Source: Pusillimonas minor (lineage in GTDB: Bacteria > Pseudomonadota > Gammaproteobacteria > Burkholderiales > Burkholderiaceae_B). Taken from it: 64,000 bases of DNA. Each line of letters begins with the position of its first letter. Position 1 is the first letter of the stretch. The DNA is taken from contig NZ_JACJUU010000009.1 in assembly GCF_014237865.1 (NCBI RefSeq), positions 1 through 64,000 of the forward strand, in the 5' to 3' direction. The position numbers were made by a program, and so were the translations under genes. Positions 10,917 to 19,237 of the stretch are shown here, in pieces. The notes below the pieces were generated by a model. The model ran no database searches and was not told where the DNA came from. It saw only the letters and a list, made by a program, of their open reading frames with translations.

Positions 10917-11083
10917 TAAGGAGCCTCTGAATAAGTCGAGCGGCAAGTATGCGCTGTCGTTCGGGATGAGCTGCAAGGCGCAAACCGCAGTGATAGCCGC
11001 AGCTATCGCGAGGATTTGCAACGCCGCAGAACGCCCGAAACGACAGATGCAGACGGCGCGGGGACTTGTTCAGAGGCTCCTTA
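10917..11083. repeat. 167-bp inverted-repeat element (MITE-like)
   Basis: The ends 10917-10937 and 11063-11083 are inverted repeats matching at 20 of 21 positions (core GGAGCCTCTGAA). The interior is also partly self-complementary: CTGTCGTTCGGG near the left end answers CCCGAAACGACAG near the right end, and a GCTGCAAGGCGCAAA segment answers TTTGCAACGCCGCAG. It encodes no protein. The form fits a non-autonomous mobile or foldback repeat. The right end carries the last codons and stop of the neighbouring COG0523 GTPase gene. No second copy was seen in this window, and no target-site duplication could be defined with confidence. Confidence 0.7.
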
Positions 11084-12281
11084 AACCCGCTTCCAGTTTT
11101 TTGAAAAAATCCTCAGCCGGGCTGCCGCGAGTAATGGCAACGGCTTGAGCGCCAGGGGCATCAGGCCCGGCCTTTAAGGGCTGGGGTGGGTAAACGGTAT
11201 TGTGTACGACCTGAACCACCTGCCAGCCGCCCGGCTCGAAAAACAAAATGCCCTTGAAACGTAGCAGCCCGGCGCCTGTATCGGCCACGGCGGCATCCAG
11301 GGCGCGCGAAAAGTCTGCCCGCTTCACGGTGCCCGACAGTTCCCAACTCGCGACATCGAGGTCGGCATGCCTACCCACCGGCCGGGAAAAATCACCCACC
11401 ACTTGTGCATCCGGAAACACGGCGCCAGACCTCGGTACGCCCGATGAAGTAAACAAGCCCTGACCAGACACCCCAAAAAGGCCTGCCGTGCGACGACGAA
11501 CGGCTCCGCCCAACGCCGGCACACGGCCCGACTGACCCTGCACGACGTCGAACAACTGCCCCACCGACGTCACCTGCCCGGCAAGCAGACTGGGCACCTG
11601 CGGGCACACCGTATCCAGCCAAGTCTGGGTTAGACCCAACGCTTGCGCATTAACCTGGTCGGCTTTGCTGATGACCAGGCAGTCGGCTTGCGCCAGCTGC
11701 GGTGCGGCCTCGGGCTGCTGCACAAACTGGGTCTGTATGTTGCCAGCGTCGACAACCGTAACGCAACCCGCATACCGATACCGATCGGCCAGAAAGCGCT
11801 CAAAAGCCAAGGTATAACGAATTGCCGCCGGATCGGCGATTCCGGTGGTTTCGATGACAATATGCGTAAACGGGCGAATGCGCCGCTGAAGCGCCGCCAT
11901 GAACAAATCTTGCAACGCAGTGACCAAGCCACCGCGCACCGAGCAGCAAATGCAACCCGACTCGAGCATCACCAGACGATCATCGACATGACGAACCAAT
12001 TGATGATCGAGTCCGATTTGCCCAACCTCGTTGACCAGCACCACTAAGCGTTCGGGGTCGACAGTTGTACCAGCATATGCCACGCCGTCGTCAGCAGCTG
12101 CGTCGCTGCCGATGTTGGTAGGTGTACCGACGTGAGCGGCGCTGCCCGACGGTTCGGCGGCGCCCGCAGGCGCTGCAGGCACTAAACCCGGCTGCCTAGC
12201 ACCCAGAAGGCGATTAAGCAAGGTTGTTTTGCCTGCCCCCAAGAAACCCGTCAGCACCAAAACCGGAATTTCAGACGTCAT
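11070..12281 (-). CDS. COG0523 (CobW/YjiA family) metal-related P-loop GTPase
   Basis: COG0523 proteins are G3E-family GTPases that act as metal chaperones or insertases for zinc, cobalt or iron. The 403-aa protein shows Walker A GFLGAGKTT (12-20), the metal-binding CxCC motif GCICC (Cys110, 112, 113), ETTGIADP, a guanine-recognition SKAD, and a C-terminal CobW_C domain (about 300-395). An Ala/Gly/Pro/Thr-rich insertion (about 29-75) separates Walker A from the VVLVNEVG segment. The last residues (LRSL) and stop are encoded by the inverted repeat at 10917-11083. The metal is unknown, and no clear Zur or B12 signal was found upstream. Confidence 0.9.
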   Translation of the reverse strand: MTSEIPVLVLTGFLGAGKTTLLNRLLGARQPGLVPAAPAGAAEPSGSAAHVGTPTNIGSDAAADDGVAYAGTTVDPERLVVLVNEVGQIGLDHQLVRHVDDRLVMLESGCICCSVRGGLVTALQDLFMAALQRRIRPFTHIVIETTGIADPAAIRYTLAFERFLADRYRYAGCVTVVDAGNIQTQFVQQPEAAPQLAQADCLVISKADQVNAQALGLTQTWLDTVCPQVPSLLAGQVTSVGQLFDVVQGQSGRVPALGGAVRRRTAGLFGVSGQGLFTSSGVPRSGAVFPDAQVVGDFSRPVGRHADLDVASWELSGTVKRADFSRALDAAVADTGAGLLRFKGILFFEPGGWQVVQVVHNTVYPPQPLKAGPDAPGAQAVAITRGSPAEDFFKKLEAGLRSL

Positions 12282-12340
12282 GCCGTAGTTACCCTAAAAT
12301 TTACGCCATTACCCATCACCCAACCTCCAAGTGGCACACC

Positions 12341-13459
12341 TTGACTGAAGAACTCTCGTTGGCTCGTACTTTAGACGATATTGCACCCGAAGAATGGAAC
12401 GCGCTGGCGAAAGGTCACCCGTTGGCCAGCCATGCGTTTTTGCATGCCCTTGAGGCCAGCGGTTGTGCATCGCTTGAAACAGGCTGGGACCCGCACTATC
12501 TGTTGTTAAAACGAAATGGCCAATTGGCAGGTGCCATGCCGCTTTTCGTCAAATACCATTCGCGCGGGGAATACGTTTTCGACCATGCCTGGGCGCGGGC
12601 CTTCATGCAACACAACTTGCCCTATTACCCCAAACTGCTGTCGGCGATCCCGTTTTCACCGGTGCCCGGGCCCCGTTTATTGGCCAGGTCGCCCGCCGAT
12701 CGCACGATGCTGGCTCAGGCCGCCGTATCGCTTGCGCAACAAAATGCATTATCTTCACTGCATATTCTTTTCCCCGACGACGCAGACCAGGCCGCGCTGC
12801 GCGAGGCGGGCTTCATGTTTCGGGAAACCGTACAGTTTCATTGGCACAACAATAACTACGGCACTATCGACGACTTTCTGGCTGGCATGACCCAGCAAAA
12901 GCGCAAAAAACTGAAACAAGACCGAAAAAAAGTAGCCGCGGCCGGGATCACTTTCAAATGGTTGCGCGGCAACGAAATCACGGCAGATGATCTGGCGTTT
13001 TTTTATCGCTGCTATGAACGCACTTACCATGAGCATGGCAACGCCCCCTACCTGAACGCCGACTTCTTTGAGCGGATATGGCGCACCATGGGCGACCAGC
13101 TTCTGCTGGTGCTGGCACACCGGGACGAAACGCCCGTAGCGTGCGCCTTTAACATTATTGGCGAAGAACGTTTATACGGGCGCTACTGGGGCACCACCGA
13201 GTTTGTCTCTGGCCTGCACTTTGAAACGTGCTATTTGCAGGCCATTGAGTACTGCATTGCCCATCAGATAAAGGTGTTTGAAGGCGGCGCCCAAGGCGAA
13301 CACAAACTGTCCAGAGGCATGCTGCCGGTCAAAACCTGGTCGGCCCACTGGGTGCGCGACGCACGGTTTGCCCAAGCCATAGCAAATTTTTTAGACGAAG
13401 AAACACGGGCTGTTGACCACTACGCTGAAGCGCTGGTCGAACACAGCCCGTTTCGTTAA
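12341..13459 (+). CDS. GNAT/FemAB-like acyltransferase family protein (COG3146, DUF482)
   Basis: This resembles the DUF482/COG3146 family, conserved proteobacterial proteins with a FemAB-like double GNAT fold and no settled substrate. Family landmarks are HPLASHAFLHALEASG, MPLFVKYHSRGEYVFDHAWA, TQQKRKKLKQDRKK, and FEGGAQGEHKLSRGM near the C-terminus. No ATG lies in the right place, so I take the TTG at 12341 (372 aa). A longer frame starting at 12224 would run 58 bp into the divergent GTPase gene. The start remains uncertain because the Shine-Dalgarno is weak. It converges with phaR, 11 bp away. Confidence 0.88.
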   Translation: MTEELSLARTLDDIAPEEWNALAKGHPLASHAFLHALEASGCASLETGWDPHYLLLKRNGQLAGAMPLFVKYHSRGEYVFDHAWARAFMQHNLPYYPKLLSAIPFSPVPGPRLLARSPADRTMLAQAAVSLAQQNALSSLHILFPDDADQAALREAGFMFRETVQFHWHNNNYGTIDDFLAGMTQQKRKKLKQDRKKVAAAGITFKWLRGNEITADDLAFFYRCYERTYHEHGNAPYLNADFFERIWRTMGDQLLLVLAHRDETPVACAFNIIGEERLYGRYWGTTEFVSGLHFETCYLQAIEYCIAHQIKVFEGGAQGEHKLSRGMLPVKTWSAHWVRDARFAQAIANFLDEETRAVDHYAEALVEHSPFR

Positions 13460-13470
13460 GCCTGGCCGGC

Positions 13471-14040
13471 TTATTTTTTTTGCGACCCGTCGCCACCTGC
13501 GGGCGGCACAAACGGAAACGTTGAGAAAATGGACCGGGTCTGATCTTGCATTTGATCTTGCATTTGCACGAACAAGTTTTTACTTTGGTCGATGTAGTTG
13601 TTCATCATGGTTTGCAATACCGGGGTTTGCACACTCATGAACTGGGTCCATGCCTCTGGCCCTACTGCAGACCCATACATATTTTTTGATTGCTCGGCCA
13701 TCCGTTCTTGTACATCGATAAACGCCTGGATGTTTTTTTCGAGGAAGGCCCCCATGACGCCCTGCATGGCATTGCCGTAAAAACGAATGATCTGCGACAG
13801 CGCGGCCGCAGAAAACATGGGCACCCCACCGGTTTCTTCTTCAAGAATGATCTGCAGCAAAATGCTGCGCGTCAGGTCTTCGCCTGACTTGACGTCGACC
13901 ACCTGAAAATTTTCGTTATCGAGTACCAGTTGCTTGACGTCGACCAAGGTAATGTAGGCACTGGTCTGGGTATCGTAGAGGCGGCGGTTGGGATACTTTT
14001 TAATCAACCGCAGGCCGGACGCGTTTTTAGTTTGTGTCAT
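13471..14040 (-). CDS. phaR: polyhydroxyalkanoate synthesis repressor PhaR
   Basis: PhaR senses PHB granules and represses phasin genes and itself; it binds both DNA and polymer. The 189-aa protein has the N-terminal PHB_acc_N DNA-binding domain (about 10-75: RLIKKYPNRRLYDTQTSAYITL) and the PHB_acc repeats in the middle (about 80-135). The tail is rich in Gln/Met. It sits 21 bp downstream of phaB, completing a phaC-phaB-phaR arrangement typical of betaproteobacteria. Confidence 0.96.
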   Translation of the reverse strand: MTQTKNASGLRLIKKYPNRRLYDTQTSAYITLVDVKQLVLDNENFQVVDVKSGEDLTRSILLQIILEEETGGVPMFSAAALSQIIRFYGNAMQGVMGAFLEKNIQAFIDVQERMAEQSKNMYGSAVGPEAWTQFMSVQTPVLQTMMNNYIDQSKNLFVQMQDQMQDQTRSIFSTFPFVPPAGGDGSQKK

Positions 14041-14061
14041 ATGTGCTTGTTATGGGTATTA

Positions 14062-14799
14062 CTACCCCATGTGCAAACCACCGTTAAGCGAAAAGTCGGC
14101 ACCGGTGGCAAAACCGGCGTCGTCAGAGGCGATCCAGGCGACCATGGCGCCGATTTCTTCAGGCGTGCCCAATCGCCGGACCGGGATCGTGGCAACGATT
14201 TTTTCCAGCACATCGGCACGCATGGCCTTGACCATGTCGGTACCAATATATCCCGGCGATATCGTGTTTACGGTAACCCCCTTGCTGGCGACCTCTTGGG
14301 CAAGCGCCATGGTAAAGCCATGGATGCCCGCCTTGGCGGTTGAGTAATTGGTTTGACCAAACTGGCCTTTTTGACCGTTAACCGAGCTGATATTAATGAT
14401 ACGCCCCCAGTTTTTTTCGATCATGCCCTCGATGACCTGCTTGGTGACATTGAACAGACTGTTGAGGTTGGTGTCGATAACGGCACGCCAGTCGTCGCGG
14501 GACATTTTGCGGAAAAGGCCATCGCGCGTGATACCGGCATTATTGACCAGCACATCGATGGGGCCCAGTTCGGCCTTGACCTTTTCGAAGGCCTCGACAG
14601 TGGAGTCCCAGTCGGAGACGTTACCCACCGACACGTGAAACTTGTAGCCCAATGCGGCTTGCTCGTCGAGCCATTTGGTGTGATCACGGCTTGGCCCGCA
14701 CCCCGCCACTACGGTAAAACCCTCTTTGGCGAGACGTTGACAGATCGATGTACCGATCCCCCCCATGCCACCAGTCACGTATGCCACTTTTCCACTCAT
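14062..14799 (-). CDS. phaB: acetoacetyl-CoA reductase PhaB
   Basis: PhaB reduces acetoacetyl-CoA to (R)-3-hydroxybutyryl-CoA, usually with NADPH, as the second step of PHB synthesis. The 245-aa protein is a classical short-chain dehydrogenase with TGGMGGIG (10-17) for cofactor binding, NNAG, and a catalytic Ser-Tyr-Lys set (NISSVNG, then NYSTAKAG). The PhaB signature GQFGQTNYSTAKAGIHGFTMA is recognisable at about 140-165. A strong AAGGAG lies 6-7 nt before the ATG. It is cotranscribed with phaC (22 bp gap). The first-step thiolase phaA is not in the window. Confidence 0.96.
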   Translation of the reverse strand: MSGKVAYVTGGMGGIGTSICQRLAKEGFTVVAGCGPSRDHTKWLDEQAALGYKFHVSVGNVSDWDSTVEAFEKVKAELGPIDVLVNNAGITRDGLFRKMSRDDWRAVIDTNLNSLFNVTKQVIEGMIEKNWGRIINISSVNGQKGQFGQTNYSTAKAGIHGFTMALAQEVASKGVTVNTISPGYIGTDMVKAMRADVLEKIVATIPVRRLGTPEEIGAMVAWIASDDAGFATGADFSLNGGLHMG

Positions 14800-14821
14800 G
14801 GAGTTCTCCTTGTAATTCTGT

Positions 14822-16420
14822 TTAAACCGCCTTGGCCTTCACGTAACGCCCAGGAGCGGCTTCGATTGGTGCGAAGCGGGTATTGCCCAGACGTTTGACG
14901 ACCTTGCGACGCGTGCCCGAATGACCAGCCAGCCAATTGGACCAATGTAACCACCAACTGCCCGGATGTTCTTGCGCCGCGTCAAACCAGTTGCGGGCCG
15001 AGTCGACATTTTTACCTGCCACGTCGGGGCCGACCCAATAACACCGCTTGTTTTTGGCAGGCGGGTTAACCACGCCCGCAATGTGGCCGGACGCGCCCAT
15101 GACAAACTGTCTGGGCCCCTGAAGCACAGGCATGCTGGCATACGCCGCCTTCCAGGGCACGATGTGATCTTCGCGAGAGCCATACACGTAGGCAGGCATG
15201 TCGAGCGCACCCAGGTCGACGGGCGTACCGTCGACAACAACTTTGCCGGGCACAACCAGATTATTCTCCAGGTAGGTGTTACGCAGATACCAGGCAAAAA
15301 ACGGGCCCGGCAAGTTAGTGCCGTCGGCATTCCAGTAGAGCAGATCGAATGCAGGCGGGCTTTGGCCCTTTAGATAGTTATTGACGACGTAGTTCCAGAC
15401 AAGTTCGTTGGGCCTGAGAAACGAAAACGTAGTGGCCAGTTCGCGCGCAAACAGCAGCCCGCCCTGCCCCAGCTGGCGCTCGCGCGCGTTAACGTGACCT
15501 TCGTCGATAAAGACGTCGAGAACACCGGTGTCTTCAAAATTGAGCAACGTGGTCAGCAAGGTAAGACTGTTGACCGGGTCTTCGCCCCGGGCTTTGGCCA
15601 GGGCCAACGCACTGGCCAGCAATGTGCCGCCCACGCAAAAACCCAGTGCATTGATTTTTGCAAGACCGCTGATGTCTTGAACCACCTTGATAGCCTGCAA
15701 CACGCCACTTTGCAGGTAATCGGCCCAGGTGGCCTGCAAAATGCCGTCGGTATCGGTGAGCTGCGGATTACGCCACGACACCATGAATACCGTAAACCCT
15801 TGCTCGACAGCATGACGAACGAAAGAGTTTTCGGGTTGGAGGTCGAGGATATAAAACTTGTTGATGCAGGGCGGCACGACCAGAAGCGGCGTGCGATAGA
15901 CCTGGGCAGTCAAAGGCGTGTACTGAATCAGTTGAAAGAGCGGGTTCTCGAAGACGACCTGCCCTTCGGTGATGGCCAGGTTCTCGCCCACCGAAAAATG
16001 GCTTTCGTCAGTTTGCGACAAGTGCCCTTTTTGGAGGTCGGTGAAGAGGTTTTGAATACCCTGGGCCAACGACAACCCCTTGGTTTGCAGCAAGGTGTGC
16101 TGGGCATCGGGGTTGGTGGCCAGAAAGTTGGACGGCGCCACGGCATCGAGCCATTGCATGACGGAAAACCGCAAGCGCTCGCGGGTGTCGTCGGGGACGT
16201 CGGCCGTGTCGACCATTTTTTGCATGGCCTGCCCAGACAGCAGGTAGGCATGCGCCATGAGCAAATAGGCCGGATGGCTGGCCCAGGCCTGAGCGCTGAA
16301 GCGCCTGTCTTTCGGTAGTTCTAGCTGGCCCTGCTCGGCCTTGTGTAGCAATTCTTGCCAGCTTTGGGAGAATTCCGCCTGGATTTCATTGAGTTGTTGA
16401 CCTGAAAACGGAATGCTCAT
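14822..16420 (-). CDS. phaC: class I poly(R)-hydroxyalkanoic acid synthase PhaC
   Basis: PhaC polymerises (R)-3-hydroxyacyl-CoA into polyhydroxyalkanoate on granules. The 532-aa protein has the N-terminal PhaC_N domain and an alpha/beta-hydrolase core. The lipase-like box GFCVGG carries the catalytic Cys (about residue 260), Asp sits in REDHIVPW (about 418) and His in GASGHIAGVVNPP (about 444). It is somewhat shorter than the roughly 590-aa model class I enzyme, mainly at the N-terminus. It heads a phaC-phaB-phaR unit. A TTGACA lies directly after the pgeF stop as a candidate promoter element. Confidence 0.96.
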   Translation of the reverse strand: MSIPFSGQQLNEIQAEFSQSWQELLHKAEQGQLELPKDRRFSAQAWASHPAYLLMAHAYLLSGQAMQKMVDTADVPDDTRERLRFSVMQWLDAVAPSNFLATNPDAQHTLLQTKGLSLAQGIQNLFTDLQKGHLSQTDESHFSVGENLAITEGQVVFENPLFQLIQYTPLTAQVYRTPLLVVPPCINKFYILDLQPENSFVRHAVEQGFTVFMVSWRNPQLTDTDGILQATWADYLQSGVLQAIKVVQDISGLAKINALGFCVGGTLLASALALAKARGEDPVNSLTLLTTLLNFEDTGVLDVFIDEGHVNARERQLGQGGLLFARELATTFSFLRPNELVWNYVVNNYLKGQSPPAFDLLYWNADGTNLPGPFFAWYLRNTYLENNLVVPGKVVVDGTPVDLGALDMPAYVYGSREDHIVPWKAAYASMPVLQGPRQFVMGASGHIAGVVNPPAKNKRCYWVGPDVAGKNVDSARNWFDAAQEHPGSWWLHWSNWLAGHSGTRRKVVKRLGNTRFAPIEAAPGRYVKAKAV

Positions 16421-16464
16421 TAAGTAAACCTGCCTTGTGTGACTATTTGCATCAGAACACCTTC

Positions 16465-16493
16465 ATGTTGGGGGCCTGGCGATTAACTGTCAA
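16465..16493 (-). promoter_or_regulatory. candidate promoter of phaCBR
   Basis: Read leftward, a perfect TTGACA (16493-16488) is followed after 17 bp by CAACAT (16470-16465), which matches the -10 consensus at only three positions. It lies between the pgeF stop and the phaC start. The -35 is good and the -10 poor. Confidence 0.3.
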
Positions 16494-17318
16494 TCAGGGT
16501 AAGTCGGTAGCCGGATCAAGCCAGGCCAACGTCGCCATGCGTCCGGTGGGGTGGTTGAAACGATACGAATAAAAAAGCTCCGGGTGACGATACGTACACC
16601 AATTGCTCTGTTCAATATAACGCACGCCCAACACAGCCAGCCGGTGTCGGGCTAAACCGGCAAGGTCGGCCAGCCATTTGCCGCCAGCGCGTTCAGAGCC
16701 AGGGCGCCGCACAAAGTACACCGTGTTTTCGGGCTGGGTATCGCAAAAAGCGGCATAGACGTCTGGCCCGACCTCGAAGGCCGACTGGCCAATGGCCGGC
16801 CCGATCCAGGCCCGCAATTCGGCCTGGGCGGGTAAACGGGCCTGCAGCGCCGCAACGGTGTTGTCGAGCACGCCTGCCGCCAGACCACGCCACCCGGCAT
16901 GGGCGACTGCCACTGCCTGCCCCGCGTCATCGGCAACAACCACCGGCAAGCAATCGGCCGTCAAGACAGCCAGGGCGTGGCCGGCACACGACGTGACCGC
17001 CGCGTCGGCAACCGGCGTACTCGCCGTGGCCCCGTCCTGCCCTGTATTGCCCAAGGCGGACGCAGAGGCATCGGCATCGTGAACGACGGTGCCATGCACC
17101 TGGTCAAGCCACACGGGCATAGCACCGATTTGGGCCGTCAGCGCCTCGCGGCAGGCCTGTACAGCCGCTGCGTCGTCACCGACATGCGCGCCAAAGTTGA
17201 GTGTGTCGAAGGGCGACACGCTGTGCCCGCCCAACCGGGTAGTACAAAAGTACCTGACACCCCGCCAAGGGGTGCCGCTTACCACCTGGAACGAGCCCAG
17301 TCTTGTTGTTATTGCCAC
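16494..17318 (-). CDS. pgeF: peptidoglycan editing factor PgeF (YfiH/laccase-domain family)
   Basis: The YfiH/PgeF family was first described as multicopper polyphenol oxidase. It is now known for purine nucleoside phosphorylase/adenosine deaminase activity and for removing wrong residues from peptidoglycan precursors. Landmarks are FCTTRLGGHSVSPFDTLNFG, WLDQVHG, CLPVVV and AVAHAGWRGLAAG with the conserved metal-binding His. A GTG at 17316-17318 gives 274 aa and the usual family N-terminus. It has GGGG about 8 nt upstream and overlaps the rluD stop by 10 bp. A longer in-frame ORF upstream only mirrors rluD. Coupling to rluD is conserved in proteobacteria. Confidence 0.93.
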   Translation of the reverse strand: MAITTRLGSFQVVSGTPWRGVRYFCTTRLGGHSVSPFDTLNFGAHVGDDAAAVQACREALTAQIGAMPVWLDQVHGTVVHDADASASALGNTGQDGATASTPVADAAVTSCAGHALAVLTADCLPVVVADDAGQAVAVAHAGWRGLAAGVLDNTVAALQARLPAQAELRAWIGPAIGQSAFEVGPDVYAAFCDTQPENTVYFVRRPGSERAGGKWLADLAGLARHRLAVLGVRYIEQSNWCTYRHPELFYSYRFNHPTGRMATLAWLDPATDLP

Positions 17319-18277
17319 GCAAGAAGCCCCAGTGTCTGTTCGAAGTCGGCGGGCAGCGGCGCTTCGAAAGTAACCCGCTCGCCAGTGGAAAAATCGTCGA
17401 AACTTAATGCCTGCGCATGCAGCATCTGGCGTGACGCGCCGGCAATAAGTCGGCCACCATACAGTACATCTGCGACAAGCGGATGACACACACTGGCCAT
17501 ATGAACACGTATCTGGTGGGTTCGCCCCGTTTCCAGCCGGCAAATAATCTGGCTGACCTGCTGGCCTTCGGCGGTCGTGCCGATGTGAAGCGGCTCGAAG
17601 TGCGTAATGGCCTCGCGCGGGGCGATGGGGTTTTCGGCGCTCATGCGAACGGGTACGCGCGGGTCGCGGCCAATGGGGACATTAACAGTACCACCATGAC
17701 GCACCCAGCCGTGTGCCAGCGCTGTGTATTGCCGGCTGACGCTGCGACTTTGCAACTGGCGCACCAGATGCGTTTGTGATTTTTCGTGGCGGGCCACGAC
17801 CAGCAGGCCCGATGTGTCTTTGTCGAGCCGGTGCACAATACCCGCACGCGGTACAGTAGCCAGTTCGGGGAACCGGTACAGCAAACCATTAAGCAAGGTG
17901 CCCGACCAGTTGCCGGCCCCCGGATGCGTAACGAGGCCCGCGGGTTTGTTGATAACAACCCAGTCGGGGCTTTGGGCCACGACGTCGAACGCGACCGGCT
18001 CGGGGGTGAACGCCTGCTGCTCGGGCGCGACTTGCTCCCAGACCTCGATGCAGTCGGCGGGGCCAACCGTTTGGCGCACGCGCGCCGCCTGGCCATTAAC
18101 CCTGACGTGCCCGGCTTCGATCCAGGATTGCAAACGGCTGCGGGAGTGATCCGGCATGAGACGGGCCAGGACTTTATCGAGACGCTCGGGCATGGTTTTG
18201 AGCGGCAGCTCGAACAGCAGGGGTTCGTCGTCGGGCGGGCACGACGAACTTTCTTTAGTAATATCTGTGTCAGGCAT
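17309..18277 (-). CDS. rluD: 23S rRNA pseudouridine(1911/1915/1917) synthase RluD
   Basis: RluD modifies helix 69 of 23S rRNA, which is important for subunit joining and termination. The 322-aa protein has an N-terminal S4 domain (about 30-85, MPDHSRSRLQSWIEAGHVRVNG region) and the RluA-type synthase core, with catalytic Asp in GIVHRLDKDTSGLLVVA (about residue 150). It also has GRTHQIRVHM and HPLVADVLYGG. It is divergent from bamD, the classic rluD/bamD arrangement in which the two share a promoter region (18278-18327). Confidence 0.97.
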   Translation of the reverse strand: MPDTDITKESSSCPPDDEPLLFELPLKTMPERLDKVLARLMPDHSRSRLQSWIEAGHVRVNGQAARVRQTVGPADCIEVWEQVAPEQQAFTPEPVAFDVVAQSPDWVVINKPAGLVTHPGAGNWSGTLLNGLLYRFPELATVPRAGIVHRLDKDTSGLLVVARHEKSQTHLVRQLQSRSVSRQYTALAHGWVRHGGTVNVPIGRDPRVPVRMSAENPIAPREAITHFEPLHIGTTAEGQQVSQIICRLETGRTHQIRVHMASVCHPLVADVLYGGRLIAGASRQMLHAQALSFDDFSTGERVTFEAPLPADFEQTLGLLAWQ

Positions 18278-18327
18278 GGCGACAAATCATATAATCAGCC
18301 TGCAATGCTAACACCAAGGATGCTTTT

Positions 18328-19179
18328 GTGACTCGCGTTAACTTCAATTCTGTACTTTGCTCCGGGGCTTCCCGGGTAGCCCGTCTGGCCGGCGTATTTA
18401 TAGTGGCCGCAGTTGTTGCAGGCTGCGGCGCCTTAAGCAAAGGCGATGTCGACCCTACCGCCGGCTGGAGCGCCGACCGGCTGTACCGCGAGGCACGTAC
18501 CGAAATCAGCGACGCCAACTGGCCCGATGCGCGTCAACGCCTCGAGGCACTGGAAGCCCGCTACCCGTTTGGCGGCTACGCGCAGCAAGCCCTTATTGAC
18601 CTGGCGTACGTCAACTGGAAAGACGACGAGCCCGAGCAGGCCCTGGCCGCCATCGACCGTTTCCAGCAGCAGTACCCCAACCACCCGGGTACCGACTACA
18701 TGCTCTACCTGAAAGGCCTGGTCACGTTCACGCCACCCAGCGCGTTGTTTTCGAACATTACACGCCAAGACCCGGCCGAGCGCGACCCGAAGGGCCTGCG
18801 CGAATCTTACGAGGCCTTTAACGAGCTGATTACACGCTACCCCGACAGCCGTTACACCCCCGACGCCAAAAAACGCCTGACCTGGCTGGTTAACACATTG
18901 GCGCAAAACGAAGTCATTGTGGCCCAGTACTACTACGAACGCCATGCGTACCTGGCTGCCATCAATCGCGCCCAAACCGTCGTCACCGATTTCCAGGGTG
19001 TTCCGGCGGCCGAAAAGGCGCTGTACATTATGTACATGGCGTACGACAAACTGAACATGCCCGAGTTGCGTGACGATACCAAGCGCGTGCTCGACAGCAA
19101 CTTCCCCAACAGCCCATACTACGAACAGGGTTTTGCCGAGGCCAGCGGCAGTATGTGGAACCCGATCAACTGGTTTTAA
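18328..19179 (+). CDS. bamD: outer-membrane assembly lipoprotein BamD
   Basis: BamD is the essential lipoprotein partner of BamA in the beta-barrel assembly machine at the inner face of the outer membrane. The 283-aa protein begins with a GTG (18328) preceded by AAGGA at good spacing; the nearby ATG at 18320 hits a stop. A lipoprotein signal peptide ends in VAGC with acylated Cys33. Five TPR-like repeats follow (about 50-265), with the family segments ARYPFGGYAQQALIDLAY and NQYPNHPGTDYMLYLKGL-type motifs. It is divergent from rluD and convergent with the helicase gene. Confidence 0.97.
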   Translation: MTRVNFNSVLCSGASRVARLAGVFIVAAVVAGCGALSKGDVDPTAGWSADRLYREARTEISDANWPDARQRLEALEARYPFGGYAQQALIDLAYVNWKDDEPEQALAAIDRFQQQYPNHPGTDYMLYLKGLVTFTPPSALFSNITRQDPAERDPKGLRESYEAFNELITRYPDSRYTPDAKKRLTWLVNTLAQNEVIVAQYYYERHAYLAAINRAQTVVTDFQGVPAAEKALYIMYMAYDKLNMPELRDDTKRVLDSNFPNSPYYEQGFAEASGSMWNPINWF

Positions 19180-19237
19180 ACAACCAGCCAAATCACCCCC
19201 GTCCACACCTGTTCTGGCAGTGGGCGCGGGTAAAAAC

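Noticed and set aside
17319-17543. 75-codon N-terminal extension of PgeF
   Set aside because: It lies entirely opposite strong rluD frame content and has no PgeF similarity; the GTG at 17316 fits.
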